From: Ampelocalamus luodianensis
Taxonomy: Eukaryota; Streptophyta; Magnoliopsida; Poales; Poaceae
Length of the DNA: 64,000 nucleotides
Reading direction: 5' to 3'
Assembly (NCBI GenBank): GCA_036346255.1
Contig: CM070639.1
Coordinates: 9,062,001 to 9,126,000 of the forward strand
Shown here: positions 34,430-46,651 of the stretch, one piece after another
How the letters are laid out: every line of letters starts with the position of its first letter
Position numbering within the stretch: the stretch's first letter is position 1
The notes under the pieces: generated by a model
The model's database searches: none
Told to the model about the DNA's origin: nothing
Seen by the model: the letters and a program-made list of their open reading frames with translations, nothing else
Position numbers and translations under genes: made by a program

Positions 34430-35309
34430 TGTAAGATCGAGGAGGCCGACTAGAGGGGGGTGAATAGGCGTTTTAAAACTTCTATGCGCTAAAACCGATT
34501 TCTAATGCGGAAGCTTATAACAATACGGTTTTGCACAATTAAAGCCTAAATCAACTAGGTTCAACTAAGTGCACCAACAATACAAGTCAATTGATGAATA
34601 TTGCAATTAAACAAAGACTTGTAATCTATTCAATTCTAGCAATGTAAATAGCACAAAGCATGGTAAGCATTCATACACAATGAATAAGCAATTTAATACA
34701 AGAAATATAAATTGCACAATGTAAAGCAGTAGAATGCAAATCACAAAAGACACGGCGATGTTTTACCGTGGTGATCGGAGACCTGCCGGTCTCCCCTAAT
34801 CCAAATTGAGGGAAACCCAAACCAATTGGGCCGGCTCCACGAATTAAGCCTTTCTCTGAGGTATCAACACCTCTCTCTACTAGGGTTGCTCTTACTCCAC
34901 TCCGTAGATGGCGAGCACCAAGCCACTCACAAACACCGGACCTTCTCACAAGCTTCACTTGAGAAAATCACCGGACCACGACGCCTCCATGTCGTCTAGG
35001 TATCGGTAAACACCAAGAGTAATAAGCCAAGCCCCTTGCTTGACTCTCACCACGTGCAACGAATGCACAAGCTCAAGTGGATACGAAATCCACCTCTAGA
35101 TGCAACACATGCAACTAGAGACCTCTCTCCTTGCTCACAAGGTGCAACACATGCACAATTGAGAGGAGAAGCTCACACTAGCTCAAGTGAGTGAAATAGT
35201 ATGCCAAAAGTTGCCTCTCAACCGGCCATGGGAGTATTTATAACCCCTACACCAAAAAATAGCCATTGGGAGACGAAACAGCCAAAAACCAACCGTTACA
35301 GACTTAGTG

Positions 35310-36775
35310 CGGTTGTACCGCACTCACAAGGGCCGATACAACCATTCTGGATGGTCGTATCGCTCTTTACATGGCGGTCGTACCACAGCTCAAAATCAAC
35401 ACAGACGACACTTGGTAAAAAGGTCATAACTTTTGACTCCGATGTCGGAATTGAGTGATCTTGAATTCTATTGAAAGCTTATTCAGAGGGCTAAACAACC
35501 CACCTATTTGATTGATCTCAAACACATTTGATCAAATCAAAAAGTACAACTCAAAAGAGACACTACCATGGTCTAAGTCCAAAGAAATAGCAACAAGCAA
35601 TCTTAGACCATGCCAAGGGAATACACATGAATCTTAACCATTTGCAAAACACATTTGCAAACTTACATCATTCCACAAGGAGTAGGTACATGGATTTCAA
35701 TCATTTGCAAAACACATTTGCAAAGTATAGTCACATGTTACAAGGATTAAATGCATGAGCCTCGACTATTTGCCAAACACATTTGCAAATAATAGCATCA
35801 TGCCACGGAGAGTTAGAGCAAGTGAGATTGAGTTACCAACACATGATGAGACTCAAGCTACTAGACAAGACCCCTCTTAATAGTACGGCAACCTATACTA
35901 GCAATCCGGTCTTCCAACCAAACACCAAGACCGGTAAAAGACTAGGAACGCATCCTTAGCCCTAGCTAGTCATACCTTTGCCTTGAGCATCTTCTTGAAG
36001 CTTGATGACGCTCATCTTCACTTCAAGTCTGGGTCATCATCTTGACATGCATCAACCCATAATGCATCCTTTACTTGACCTCAATCAATATATGATGAGT
36101 CTTTTCTTGACTTGATGATCAACTCATGATCATCTCTTCTTCGAGATCTTGATATACATCAACACATGATGCATCCTCTTCTTGAACCTTTACTTGATGA
36201 CGATCAACTCATGATGTCATCCGATGTCTCCATTACCCTGGAACATAACTTATTCATCCAACTCATGGAAAATGTTAGTCACATAATGATTAACATTAAT
36301 TACCAAGATATACCTGCAATAAATGCTTCTAAACAAGCCGTTGAAAATCCTGGACCGGTACTACCGCCAACCAAGTTTCGGTACTACCGCTTGATCCGGT
36401 CGTACCGCACGAAGGAGCGGTACTACCGATTGCAAGGTTTCCAATTTTACCGAAAAGACATGCTCTTTGGAAAATACGTACCGCCACATAGAAATCGGTA
36501 CAACCGCATAGTGGTACTATCGTTTCTCAAATGTGGTATGACCGATAATCAAAGAGAGCTCCGAACCATAAAACAATTGTTCTGTTTTTATCGAACCGCC
36601 AACAAGAAATCGGAACGACCGCAATGCGGTAGTACTACTGCAAGAGCCGGTCGTACCACATTAGCGCTCAGTTGGCTGTGATGATCAAAACCCGGTAATA
36701 CCGCCAAGTAATGCGCGGTCATACCGCTTGATGCGGTACTACCGTCGGTTAGCCTCCGGCACTACCAATTTATGA
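35310..36775. repeat. Two clusters of short GCGGTNNTACCGC palindromes in the LTR of element B
   Basis: Cluster one (35310-35395) has about four units such as GTGCGGTTGTACCGCAC and GGCGGTCGTACCAC. Cluster two (36350-36775) has about fourteen, including CCGGTACTACCGC, CCGGTCGTACCGC, GCGGTCATACCGC and GCGGTACTACCG. Each unit pairs GGT with ACC about an odd or short spacer. Palindrome clusters in LTRs are known from Sireviruses; a protein-binding role is a hypothesis. Confidence 0.75.
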
Positions 36776-37020
36776 CAGAAGCACTTAGAGCTTCCAAAAC
36801 TCAAATTCAAATGCATGCAAGATCCTAAATTAATCCATGTGGCACAAGAACATGCTATCAAGCTATTAGTCATGATCCCTCTATTGTCATGCATTTCCAT
36901 TACCATGTCGCCATCCATAAACTGGGACTAAGCCTTTAAACATCTTAGCACACATGTTAGTCCCACAACACAGTTTCAAATAATTGAATATAGATAAACA
37001 TGAGTATGTATAAACTACAC

Positions 37021-39284
37021 TGTAACACCCCAACTCTCAATGAGCCCGGAATGCTACTGGAATTAAACTAATCTAGCACAAATTACAAAATTTCGGGAGA
37101 GTCTCCTTTGTTTAATCAGCTCTACCAAGGTTTCAACAATAAATCATGGCATTTATCAATAATAACTTCATAATCAAGTTCAATCAAACTTGCATGATAA
37201 TCGAATTAATATAACCAAGACTGGCAAATCTCATTATTACAAATAATCAGATACTCAAACCAAAATAAACATCTACTCCAACAGTTTAATTATTTCTGAG
37301 ATGAAACTAAGTGGCAAACGCCTTAAGATTATGAGGTAGTGAGTGCATCCAACATCTACTCCCTCCTATGCATGTCGTTCCTGCCATTTGTACCTAAAAC
37401 AAATTAAAGCAAGAGTGAGCCCAAAGACTCAGCAAGTATCAACAAGGCCATAAACAAGAGCTCAACCATAGCATCGATAATCCACAATAACATTACACTA
37501 AATATAACCTTTAAACTTAAGAAATGCAACCAATGCAATGCTCCTTTTGAACTTTATCTCTTTTCGCATAATACCGGTAATGCGGGGTATTCATCCGTCA
37601 ATGAATACACTTGCCTGTGCCCTCTCGCACAAGTACCAAGAGCCTATACACCACATGTATAGGGACCTTTGCCCATCATCTTAATGATGGGGACCTCTTT
37701 GCTCATAGCCCACATTCCACGAATGTGGGATTTCAAGCCGTCATTGCATGACGGGGACCTCAACTATATAAACTTGGTTACCACATAACCAAGACTCAAC
37801 ATGCTCAAAACATGCATATGCACTATGACAACATCTTTCACATGTAAGAATTCAACGTGTTCACATAAACATGTAAGCATTAACAACATGCAAAAGAATC
37901 TTTAACCATAACAAGCAGTCATCGGGATACATGGTAACTCATCTCATTAACAGTAGGCATGGCTAATACCAACAAGACACATCACAATTTCCATCATGCA
38001 AACATAAAGGTGCAATAGCCCAATACTTGCCTCAACCGGGCGAAACGGTGGACGCTAAGAGGGTGCGCCCTCGGTTCACGCTCCCACCGAACATAAGATA
38101 ACCCCAATCTAAGACCAACATACTGAACAAAGAACATAAGAACAACACAATTGAACTCGCTAATCTCCCAAGTGTTTCCCAACTTCTAATTTCTAGCGAT
38201 CGATTTGGTGCCCACTGTGGACAGTCAACTTCTAAAATACATAACTTTCTGCTCAGGAGTTCAAATAAGATGTTCTTAGACTTTCTGAAAAGGAAATTAA
38301 ATTACCTAAATAAACTTAGTTGGGGAGCCCTTTTGATTCTGCCAAATACTGCCTCTACCAAGCAAAATTACAGAACATCAATTATCACGTCGGTCTCTCT
38401 GGACAGTACACTAAAACCTCCATAACTTTTGCTACGAACATCCAAATCTTGCGTTCTTTATCTCTATGAAAAGGTATAGAAATTACCCACATTTTTAGTT
38501 ATACTGAGATCCCCTGATGCTCCATTTAAATAGCAGTTTTATCCAGTTTTCTACAGACTATCCAAAAACCGATGATCAACAGACAGCGATACTAGAAAAT
38601 TCATAACTCCCTGATCATTAATCGGATTTGGCGTTCTTGGAGGCCATTGAAAGCTAAGGACATAACCTACAAAACTCTAGGATATCAAAACTCCTAATTC
38701 GCCTCTAACCACATGAAAACCGACGCCCAATCTCATCGGGCGTAACGCGATCTAACAATTGACTAAACTCGATCTACCAAACGAAATCGATTGCAGCTAA
38801 TACACTCAACCAAAGAAAGAACACGCGATGTTACCTTGCGTAATCATAGCAAGATGAAGAACTCTCCCGCGAAGATGATCTCCTCTCCTTTCTTTACTTG
38901 ATCACCAGAGAGAGCACCGACGGCGAGGAAGGAAGGCACCAATGGAGGGGACAACACCAATGGATGATGGGGCTGCTTGGGAGAGAGGAGGAGTGGAAGT
39001 GCAGGAGGAGGAGATGGGGGCTGCGCCAGAGGTGGGGAGTGGGGCGGCTAGGAGGAGGGAGTAGAGGGGGCGCCTAGGGTTTGGGAGGGTGGCGCCTCCC
39101 CTATGGCCGGCCAAACCCACTTGGGCCAAGGCCTGTGCCCATGTCGCCAACTAAATGCTGAAACCCTCTCTTCTCTTGTTTTGATGATTTTTTCCCGAAT
39201 TAAACTTTCCCCCGATTAATTAATCTCTACCGACTAAATTAATTTATCCTGATTATTTGTTTCTCACACTTTCGGAATATTACA
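37021..39284 (-). repeat. 3' LTR of the LARD-like element
   Basis: 2264 bp, TGTAACACCCC...TATTACA. It is nearly identical to 50800-53087 in A/T-rich parts; differences are mostly small indels in G/C-rich parts (38030-38060 and 38930-39120). Confidence 0.92.
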
Positions 39285-39429
39285 TTCTACCCCCTTAACA
39301 GGATTCGACCTCGAATCTAAACGCCGATCTACACGAAAGTAACCCGCGACTAGAACTTAACAACAGATACCAACGCGACCAACTCTTGCTAAACTCGCTC
39401 ACGCGAGACTCCAACTCTCAAGTGGCCTC

Positions 39430-41234
39430 TGCCGGGACCCGAAAATACATCTCAGGAACCCTCTGTGTATTCTGAACTAGTCCCAGATCAGTAGCTAGCT
39501 CACACAGGAAAATAACACAAATAAATAAATAACAGAGATAAAACTAACTCCAAAAATTAAATAAAGATCTCAGATAACTAGATCTTGAATTTAGATAAAT
39601 TTAGGAATTTGAATGGACTCAATCGGAGTTCGGATGCAAAAGATATGAGCTCGAAGATTGAAATCTCATAAAATACCAAAATCGAATTTATGGATTTATC
39701 GAATTATTTTCCTAAAGGAAAAGGAGTTATGACGCCACCGACGTCAGCAGTGAAGGTTCTGACAGATGAAAATCATCCGGCTGGTGGGACCCACTGTCAT
39801 AGGGGACGGTGCACCATGGATTTGGTTCAAGGAGATTGATCTAGGTCCGGTCTTTGGTGTGCCAAGTGGTCGCCGTGTGGAAGTCGACAAGGTCGCCACT
39901 AGGATGCCACGAGGGGAAAAACTGACGTGGTGCGATTCGCAAAGAGCACACAAGCAGAGAAGGCGGCCGCCATGGCGGCGAGCAAGAACCACGACAAGGC
40001 AACCGGCGGTAGGCACGGAGAGCGCACAAACGGACCCCATGAGCGAGGCAAAGCCGGGCGGCGATGGCTTGACCGAGCGGCGACAGTTGGCGGTGGCGCG
40101 ACATTGGCGGCGGCGGCTCACGGCCACGGCGACATCGGTGAAGGAGTGGCGCTCAAGAGAATTAAAAGGAGCACGGAACGGCGAGATGGCGAGATCACCG
40201 GAGCACCTCAAGGAGACCGAGGAGGTTCTGAGCGCCGGCAAGACGACGATGACCTAAGGCAAGAAGAAGCACGGCGGCAATGGCTCGGCGCGAAAGATCA
40301 AAAGGAAGTGGGAATTTGATGAGAATAGCATGGAGCACAAGGTGACACGCTCAAAAGGGCACGAGGCTCACCGCGGTGTAGATCGGAGAAGAGAGGCGCA
40401 ATGGTTGATGACGAACCCGACAACGGCGATGTGACGGTCTTCGAGGAGATGATGGGAGCACGAGAGGCTTGAGTCGATGTGAATCCAACGGCGGCGACGC
40501 GCAGGTTGAGGAGGTCCGACGGCGGAGAACCCCGCGAGGAAGGCTTTGACGACGGCTCGGTTTGTCGACAAAATCCGACAAAACGATGACGAGATCGAAC
40601 CATGGTTTAGGGCTTTGGGAGAGGAAGCATGGGCGAACAATTGACACAGTGAGGCGCCTTTATAGTGCCTAAGGAGGAGTTCGAGCGGAGGCGGCGGCGC
40701 TGTCGTGGAGAACACTGACACGAACTCGGTGTCGAGTTGAAGACGATGCTCACGTGGCTACACGGCCTACTCGCCGAGAAACAAAGGAGAAGCGGCTCAC
40801 TGGGTGGCGTGCTCGCGCAATGAAGGCCAAGGCGGGACCACCGTCGAGGGAGCGAGCGGAACGGTGCGCGGTGTCATGCGGAAGCAAAGCCAAGCGCCGG
40901 GCGGAGGGAGCGAGGTGATGGGCCGACAAGAAGATTAGGCCCTAGAGAAATTTCAGATTTTATATTAGTTTTTCTTTTTAGAAAATAGCTGAAAATCCAA
41001 ATAGCACTTAGAAAATAGCAAATGCACTCGAAAAATTCTAGAAAATCTAGAAAATATATCCAAGTACATAGAACCCAAATAAAATAATTTTGATAATAGT
41101 TGATGTTGACATTAATCATATTAAATTGTTTTTGAACTCAAAATTCATATTAAGCTTTTAACTTTACCTAAAAATCCAAATGGTTATTTTTCTTTGAAAC
41201 TTCAAAATGCAGACCAAATTTTTGGGATGTTACA
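39430..41234 (-). repeat. 3' LTR of the gag-only Gypsy element (internally deleted)
   Basis: 1805 bp. At about 39512 it joins CACAGGAAAA directly to TAACACAAATAAA. The right LTR has about 1.57 kb more between these points (about 43315-44890), and the junction shares only a few A residues. G/C-rich frames in 39744-40721 are repeated in the right LTR and are not genes. Confidence 0.88.
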
Positions 41235-41276
41235 AACCTACCCCTTAAAAGGGAATCTCGTCCCAGATTCTACCGA

Positions 41277-42547
41277 CTAAAGAATAGGTTCTGGCGTAGG
41301 TCTAACCTGAAGACTTACCAGAGGCGACGCTCGAATCGCTTGTGCTCCTTCCGCAGCTGACATGGTTCGCCTTCCTCTTGCGGCAGTTGATGGAGTCCTA
41401 GTAGCTTGATTCGAGTCCGAGGCATTCCCTTCCCGCTCTCCCGCAAAGAAGTCCCGGCCGGTGTTGGTCCCAAATTGAAAGGAATTGGTGTCACCCTTGC
41501 TTCGCGACACTTGTTTGCATAATGAATCGCTCGACGCTTGTAACAAGTAACTCTGTGTCATGGTTGGGGTTTCCTAAGATTGATTATTGTTGCCATTGTT
41601 GACATTGGGAATCCTATGTTTTCTGCATGAGACACTGTATCGGGGTTCAATCCGCAGATGAATTATTGGGACGAAAAGGTCACGAGCATTGGTTCCGCTC
41701 TCGAGTTGATTCGATGGACTCGTGTTGTATCATCTTCCTTTGCGAGATTCGTCCACTCACGACGAGAATCTTCTATGAGTACGGCTTTATCAACCATATG
41801 CTGAAAATCCACATAATCATTTCCAACCACTTGCACTTTCAAATCGTTGAGTCCACGCTGAATCGCTTCGACGTGCATTATCTCGTAGCAACATCTTCTC
41901 GGAGCATAGCGAAAGTTGAGTGAACTTGTTGAGATATTCACCCAAGGACATGTTTCCTTGTCAGTAGTTCACAAAATTCATTCTTCTTCATTTCCACTAT
42001 ACCATCCGGAACATGGGCTTGACGAAAAGTCGTGAAAATTCCTCCCAAGTGATAGCGTGAGAGTTCCCATGAGCTGCGGTGTAGTTCTCCCACCATTCTC
42101 GCTACTGCACCTTCCAATTGATGTGAAGCATAAAGGACTTTCACGATCATTGCATTGAGCAATGGCGAGCTTTTTCTCGAACGAAGCCAATCTTCAAGGC
42201 CCAAAGGTTCGGCGAATGAGAAAACGTAGGTGGACGAGTCCTCATAAACTCGATAGCTTGGAATGATGATGAATCTGGCGCGGAACAAATTGTTGCTTGA
42301 TTATTCGACCATTCGATTGTTTTGGTTCAACAAGTTGACTATTGCGGCGGTCCGACTTTGTCTGCGCCATCATGGCGCTCATGTTCGCATCATTGCACTC
42401 ATGAATTGCGCTCCGAGCCGCTAGAAGTTGTGCCATGTTGGGCTCGCGCCTGTGGGTGGATCGATCACTTGCATTGGCATTGGCATTAGCATTGGCATTG
42501 GCATCCTCTGACTGAGTACGGCTCGAAGTATTGCGAGTATCAACCAT
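41277..42547 (-). pseudogene. Gypsy gag, broken
   Basis: On the - strand the frame starts MVDTRNTSSRTQSED at 42547, followed by a repeated Asn-Ala stretch. The capsid core follows in a second frame (41938-42288: LGLEDWLRSRKSS, VLYASHQLEGAVARM, FRQAHVPDGIVEMKKNEF). It continues in a third (41663-41941: LNFRYAPRRCCYE, QRGLNDLKVQVVGNDY, FQHMVDKAVLIEDSRRE). The last frame (41277-41561) should reach the zinc knuckle, but none is seen; the sequence stops short of pol. Gag forms the particle shell. At least three frame changes are visible. Confidence 0.88.
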
Positions 42548-43232
42548 CTGTGATAATCCTCCACAGGTTTAATAGGTAAGATAGAAAAGCAATGTAGATG
42601 AGGGGGAATAGCACAATAGACGAGATAGACAAGATAGAGTAGATGGAAACAACCTAATTAGGGGAAATAGATTATACCCAAAGGCAAAGACAAGAAGACA
42701 TAGCTGAAACGCTATGAAAGCACAACAAAACTTTTCAAATTAAAGCCTTAGTGTGACTGCAACATAATGCTTGACAGCAAAACTGCAGCTCCCACTTACA
42801 CACAACCCAAATAAAGACCTATGCAACAACGATCTAAAAGCGCTACTAAACTCTAATAGGATGGCTCCTAATCTGAACTGAACAACGAAGACTTCTTCAA
42901 GAGCAACTGGAATGAAGCCACGAAGATACTCTTGACAAAAGCTTTTCTTCTAGACGAAAGAAATTTATGAGGCGAGAAGGTCAATTTAAGCTTGTAAAAC
43001 AACATTCAGCAAAGGCAAGAGACAAGATCTCTGGCACAAGATGAGTAGAATAGAAAAGGATAAGAATAGAATAGACTGAGGTGAGAATAGAATATAAGAG
43101 ATGAGAAAAGAACAACTACTCAAGTCAAGTTAAGTTGATTTGATTTAGAAAATAAATTTTGAAGCTTTTAGCTAAAACGACCATGCTAACTAAGGTTGCG
43201 TTCTACAGTCGATATGGCTCTGATACCACCTC
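42548..43232 (-). other. Leader of the gag-only Gypsy element with primer-binding site
   Basis: The non-coding leader lies between the 5' LTR and gag, A/G-rich on + (many AGATAG and GAAAAG words). GGCTCTGATACCA (43216-43228), complement of the initiator tRNA-Met site, lies four bases from the LTR. Confidence 0.85.
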
Positions 43233-46200
43233 TGTCGGGACCCAAAAATACATCTCAGGAACCCTCTGTGTATTCTGAACTAGTCCCAGATCAGTAGCTA
43301 GCTCACACAGGAAAACAGTGATGAAATACCATCCATTTATTCAATTTAACTAAAAAGATCTCAAAGTAACAAATAATAATAATAACTGGACCTTATGGTC
43401 AACGTTTACTTAACTTGCCACGTAGGGCTAAAGAAACAATTAAACTCTTGCAGCGGAACGAAACTCTTCAAATGGCCAATCAACATGCCCACAGCAATCG
43501 AGTGGAGAAACGCATCCTAATCCGCAAAACCTTCATGGTCTTCCTGGGCGAAGAACTCCTTGGCGACTTGGTATTCTTCCTCATCACGATCAAACAGAGG
43601 GCGCAAAGCCATGAGTACTTTGAATGTACTCAAGAAGTCGTGGGAGATGTATGCAAATAGTATTCATGCAGGCTTGAACAAAGATTAGTCAGATGGCTCT
43701 TTTGCATAAAACAACATTTACGATAAATACAATAAATAGATTGAAATGCGTAATTGAAAACAATAACAAGTAAATAAACAATTTCTTTGAAACAACTAGT
43801 GAACTTCCCAACCAAACCAAAGATAAGTGAATTCCCCATTCACCAATCGACACAGACCACCAAGTGAATGACCTATTCACCAAACGAACATTATATTCAT
43901 CAAGTGAACTTCTCATCCACACTCCGACACATTTTTGAAGAAACTCTATCTCAGGTGTGAAATCCCCAGGCACGTCCATAACCGCGGACACGGCTATTCG
44001 AATAGTTTTACACTCTGCAGAGGTTGTACAGCTTGACCCACAAGAGATAGATCAACTTATAATGTCCGTTTAACACACTTCCGAGGTGTGCGCCTAAGTG
44101 ATCATCACAAGGCTTTTACAAAGCTCCTTCTTAACCCGCCCGCCTCGCTAAGGATTCAACATCAATGTCTTTCCGACTGACAGGCCCCTCTTGCGCCACC
44201 GTGAGAATACGTTTCCGTAACCACGCTCACATGACAGAACCGAAATTAAGACATTGCTAATTAATCACCAGTCCGTCCCATACCGCATATGTGGTTGTAC
44301 TGGTTAAGGTCCAGCTTCAATGGCGCACAAGATTAAGTCCTTGACAAATTACTCAAGCGAGACTACCACAAACCCACAATATGTTCAATCCACATCCTCC
44401 CTATCCACCAACCACTCGCCCAAGCAAAAACTATTTTGTTTAACCAAGACCAATGACATACCTGTCATGGTACATAAATTTTAACAAGAGTGGCTCACCA
44501 CCACGATTCCATATTCCATTAAGTCAAAATTGATTATTAGGACACATGTGATGACAAACCCATCGAATTCAAGCAAGGCTAAGCATATGTACGATACCCA
44601 TGTTGGCAATACAAATATGTCCAACTAAAATTACCCATGCTAAGGTGACAAAAGATTCATGGCATTCAAATATTCAATGGAGGCATAATGACAACAGGTA
44701 ATAACTATACCCAAAGCAATTTATATAAAGATAGCATGCAATTATATAAAAGAATATACTTTTAAAATCATGGGTTCAATATGATCAAAGGACCACGACT
44801 TGCCTTGGAATAAATCCAGTGATTGATCTTGATCTTGGTATGCTACCCTTGCTCAAGCTTCCCGGTATCGACGCCTATTCGCAAAACAAGCAAATAACAC
44901 AAATAAATAAATAACAGAGATAAAACTAACTCCAAAATTAAATAAAGATCTCAGATAACTAGATCTTGAATTTAGATAAATTTAGGAATTTGAATGGACT
45001 CAATCGGAGTTCGGATGCAAAAGATATGAGCTCGAAGATTGAAATCTCATAAAATATCGAAAATCGAATTTATGGATTTATCAATTATTTTCCTAAAGGA
45101 AAAGGAGTTATGACGCCACCGACGTCAAGAGTGAAGGTTCTGGACGGGATGAAAATCATCCGGCAGTGGGACCCATCGTCATAGGGACGGTGCACCATGG
45201 ATTTGGTTCAAGGAGATTGGATCTAGGTCCGGCTTTGTGTGCCAAGTGGTCGCCGTGTGGAAGTCGACAAGGTCGCCACTAGGATGCCACGAGGGGAAAA
45301 CCGACGTGGTCGCTGATTCGCAAAGAGCACACAAGCGAGAAGGCGGCCGCCATGGCGGCGAGCAAGAACCACGGCAAATGGGCAACCGGCGCAGCACGCA
45401 ATGAGAGCGCACAAACGGACCCCATGAGTGAGGCAAAGCTTGGGGAGGCGATGGCTTGACCGAGCAAATGACAGTTGGCGGTGGCGGCGGCGAAGCTCAC
45501 GGTCACGGCGACATCGGTGAAGGAGTGGCGCCAAGAGAATTAAAAGGAGCACGGAACGGCGAGATGGCGAGGATCACCGGAGCACCTCAAGGAGACCGGA
45601 GGAGGTTCGAGCAATGCAAGATGACGATGACCTAAGGCAAGAAGAAGCATGGCGCAGCGCTTGCGCGGAAAGAACAAAAGGAAGTGGGGAATTTGATGAG
45701 AATAGCATGGAGCACAAGGTGACACGCTCAAAAGGGCACGAGGCTCACCGGCGGTGTAGATCGGAGAAGAGAGGCGGCAGCCGGTTGGATGACGAACACG
45801 ACAACGGCGATGTGACGGTCTTCGGGAGGAGATGATGGGAGCACGGAGAGGCTTGAGTCGATGCGAATCCAACGGCGGCGACGGCGCAGGTTGAGGAGGT
45901 CCGACGGCGGAGAACCCCGGCGAGGAAGGCTTTGACGACGGCTCGGTTTGTCGACAAAATCCGACAAAACGATGACGAGATCGGAACCAGTGGTTTAGGG
46001 CTTTGGGAGAGGAAGCATGGGCGAACAATTGACACAGGGAGGCGGCCTTTTATAGTGCCGGAAGGGAGGAGTTCGAGCGGAGGCCGGCGGCGCTGTCGTG
46101 GAGAACACGGACACGAACTCGGTGTCCAGGTTGAAGACGATGCTCACGTGGCTACACGGGCCCACGGTCAGAGAAACAAAGGGAGAAGCGGCTCGGCTGG

Positions 46201-46646
46201 GTGGCGTGCTCGCGCAATGAAGGCCAAGGCGGGACCACCGTCAGAGGGAGCGGAGCGGGAACGGTGCGGTGGGCTGTGGCGGAAGCAAAGCCAAGCGGGC
46301 TGGGCCAGAGGGAGCGAAGGTGATGGGCCGGGACAAGAAGATTAGGCCCGAGAGAAATTCTGAGATTTTATATTAGTTTTTCTTTTTAGAAAATAGCTGA
46401 AAATCCAAATAGCACTTAGAAAATAGCAAATGCACTCGAAAAAATTCTAGAAAAATCTAGAAAATATATCCAAGTACATAGAACCCAAATAAAATAATTT
46501 TGATAATAGTTGATGTTGACATTAATTATATTAAATTGTTTTTGAACTCTGAAAATTCATATTAAGCTTTTAACTTTACCAGGAAAATCCAAATGGTTAT
46601 TTTTCTTTTGAAACTTCAAAACAGACCAAATTTTTGGGATGTTACA
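43233..46646 (-). repeat. 5' LTR of the gag-only Gypsy element (full length)
   Basis: 3414 bp, TGTCGGGACCC...GATGTTACA. It contains the about 1.57-kb stretch lost from the left LTR. The two copies match closely in A/T-rich parts but differ by many short indels in the G/C-rich part (45110-46350). Confidence 0.88.
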
Positions 46647-46651
46647 GCCTC

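Larger units (their letters stand above)
39430..46646 (-). mobile_element. Gag-only Ty3/Gypsy element nested in the LARD-like element
   Basis: The target duplication GCCTC occurs at 39425-39429 and 46647-46651. The LTRs run TG(C/T)CGGGACCC...GGGATGTTACA. The primer-binding site (complement GGCTCTGATACCA, 43216-43228) borders the right LTR, and a polypurine tract (complement of AACCTACCCCTTAAAA, 41235-41250) borders the left, so the sense strand is -. The internal region is only 2.0 kb and holds gag but no pol. The left LTR (1805 bp) lacks about 1.6 kb found in the right LTR (3414 bp). Confidence 0.9.

Noticed and set aside
36166..36681. 171-codon frame on + with many YY and RT residues
   Set aside because: It reads through the GGTACTACCGC palindrome array of the element B LTR.
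34430..37020. Solo LTR interpretation of element B
   Set aside because: A polypurine tract, several further tracts, and a second copy of the LTR end with the matching target duplication follow at 53807-54716.
39744..40721. Several frames of 100-165 codons on both strands
   Set aside because: All lie in the G/C-rich part of an LTR and recur, frameshifted, at 45179-46345.
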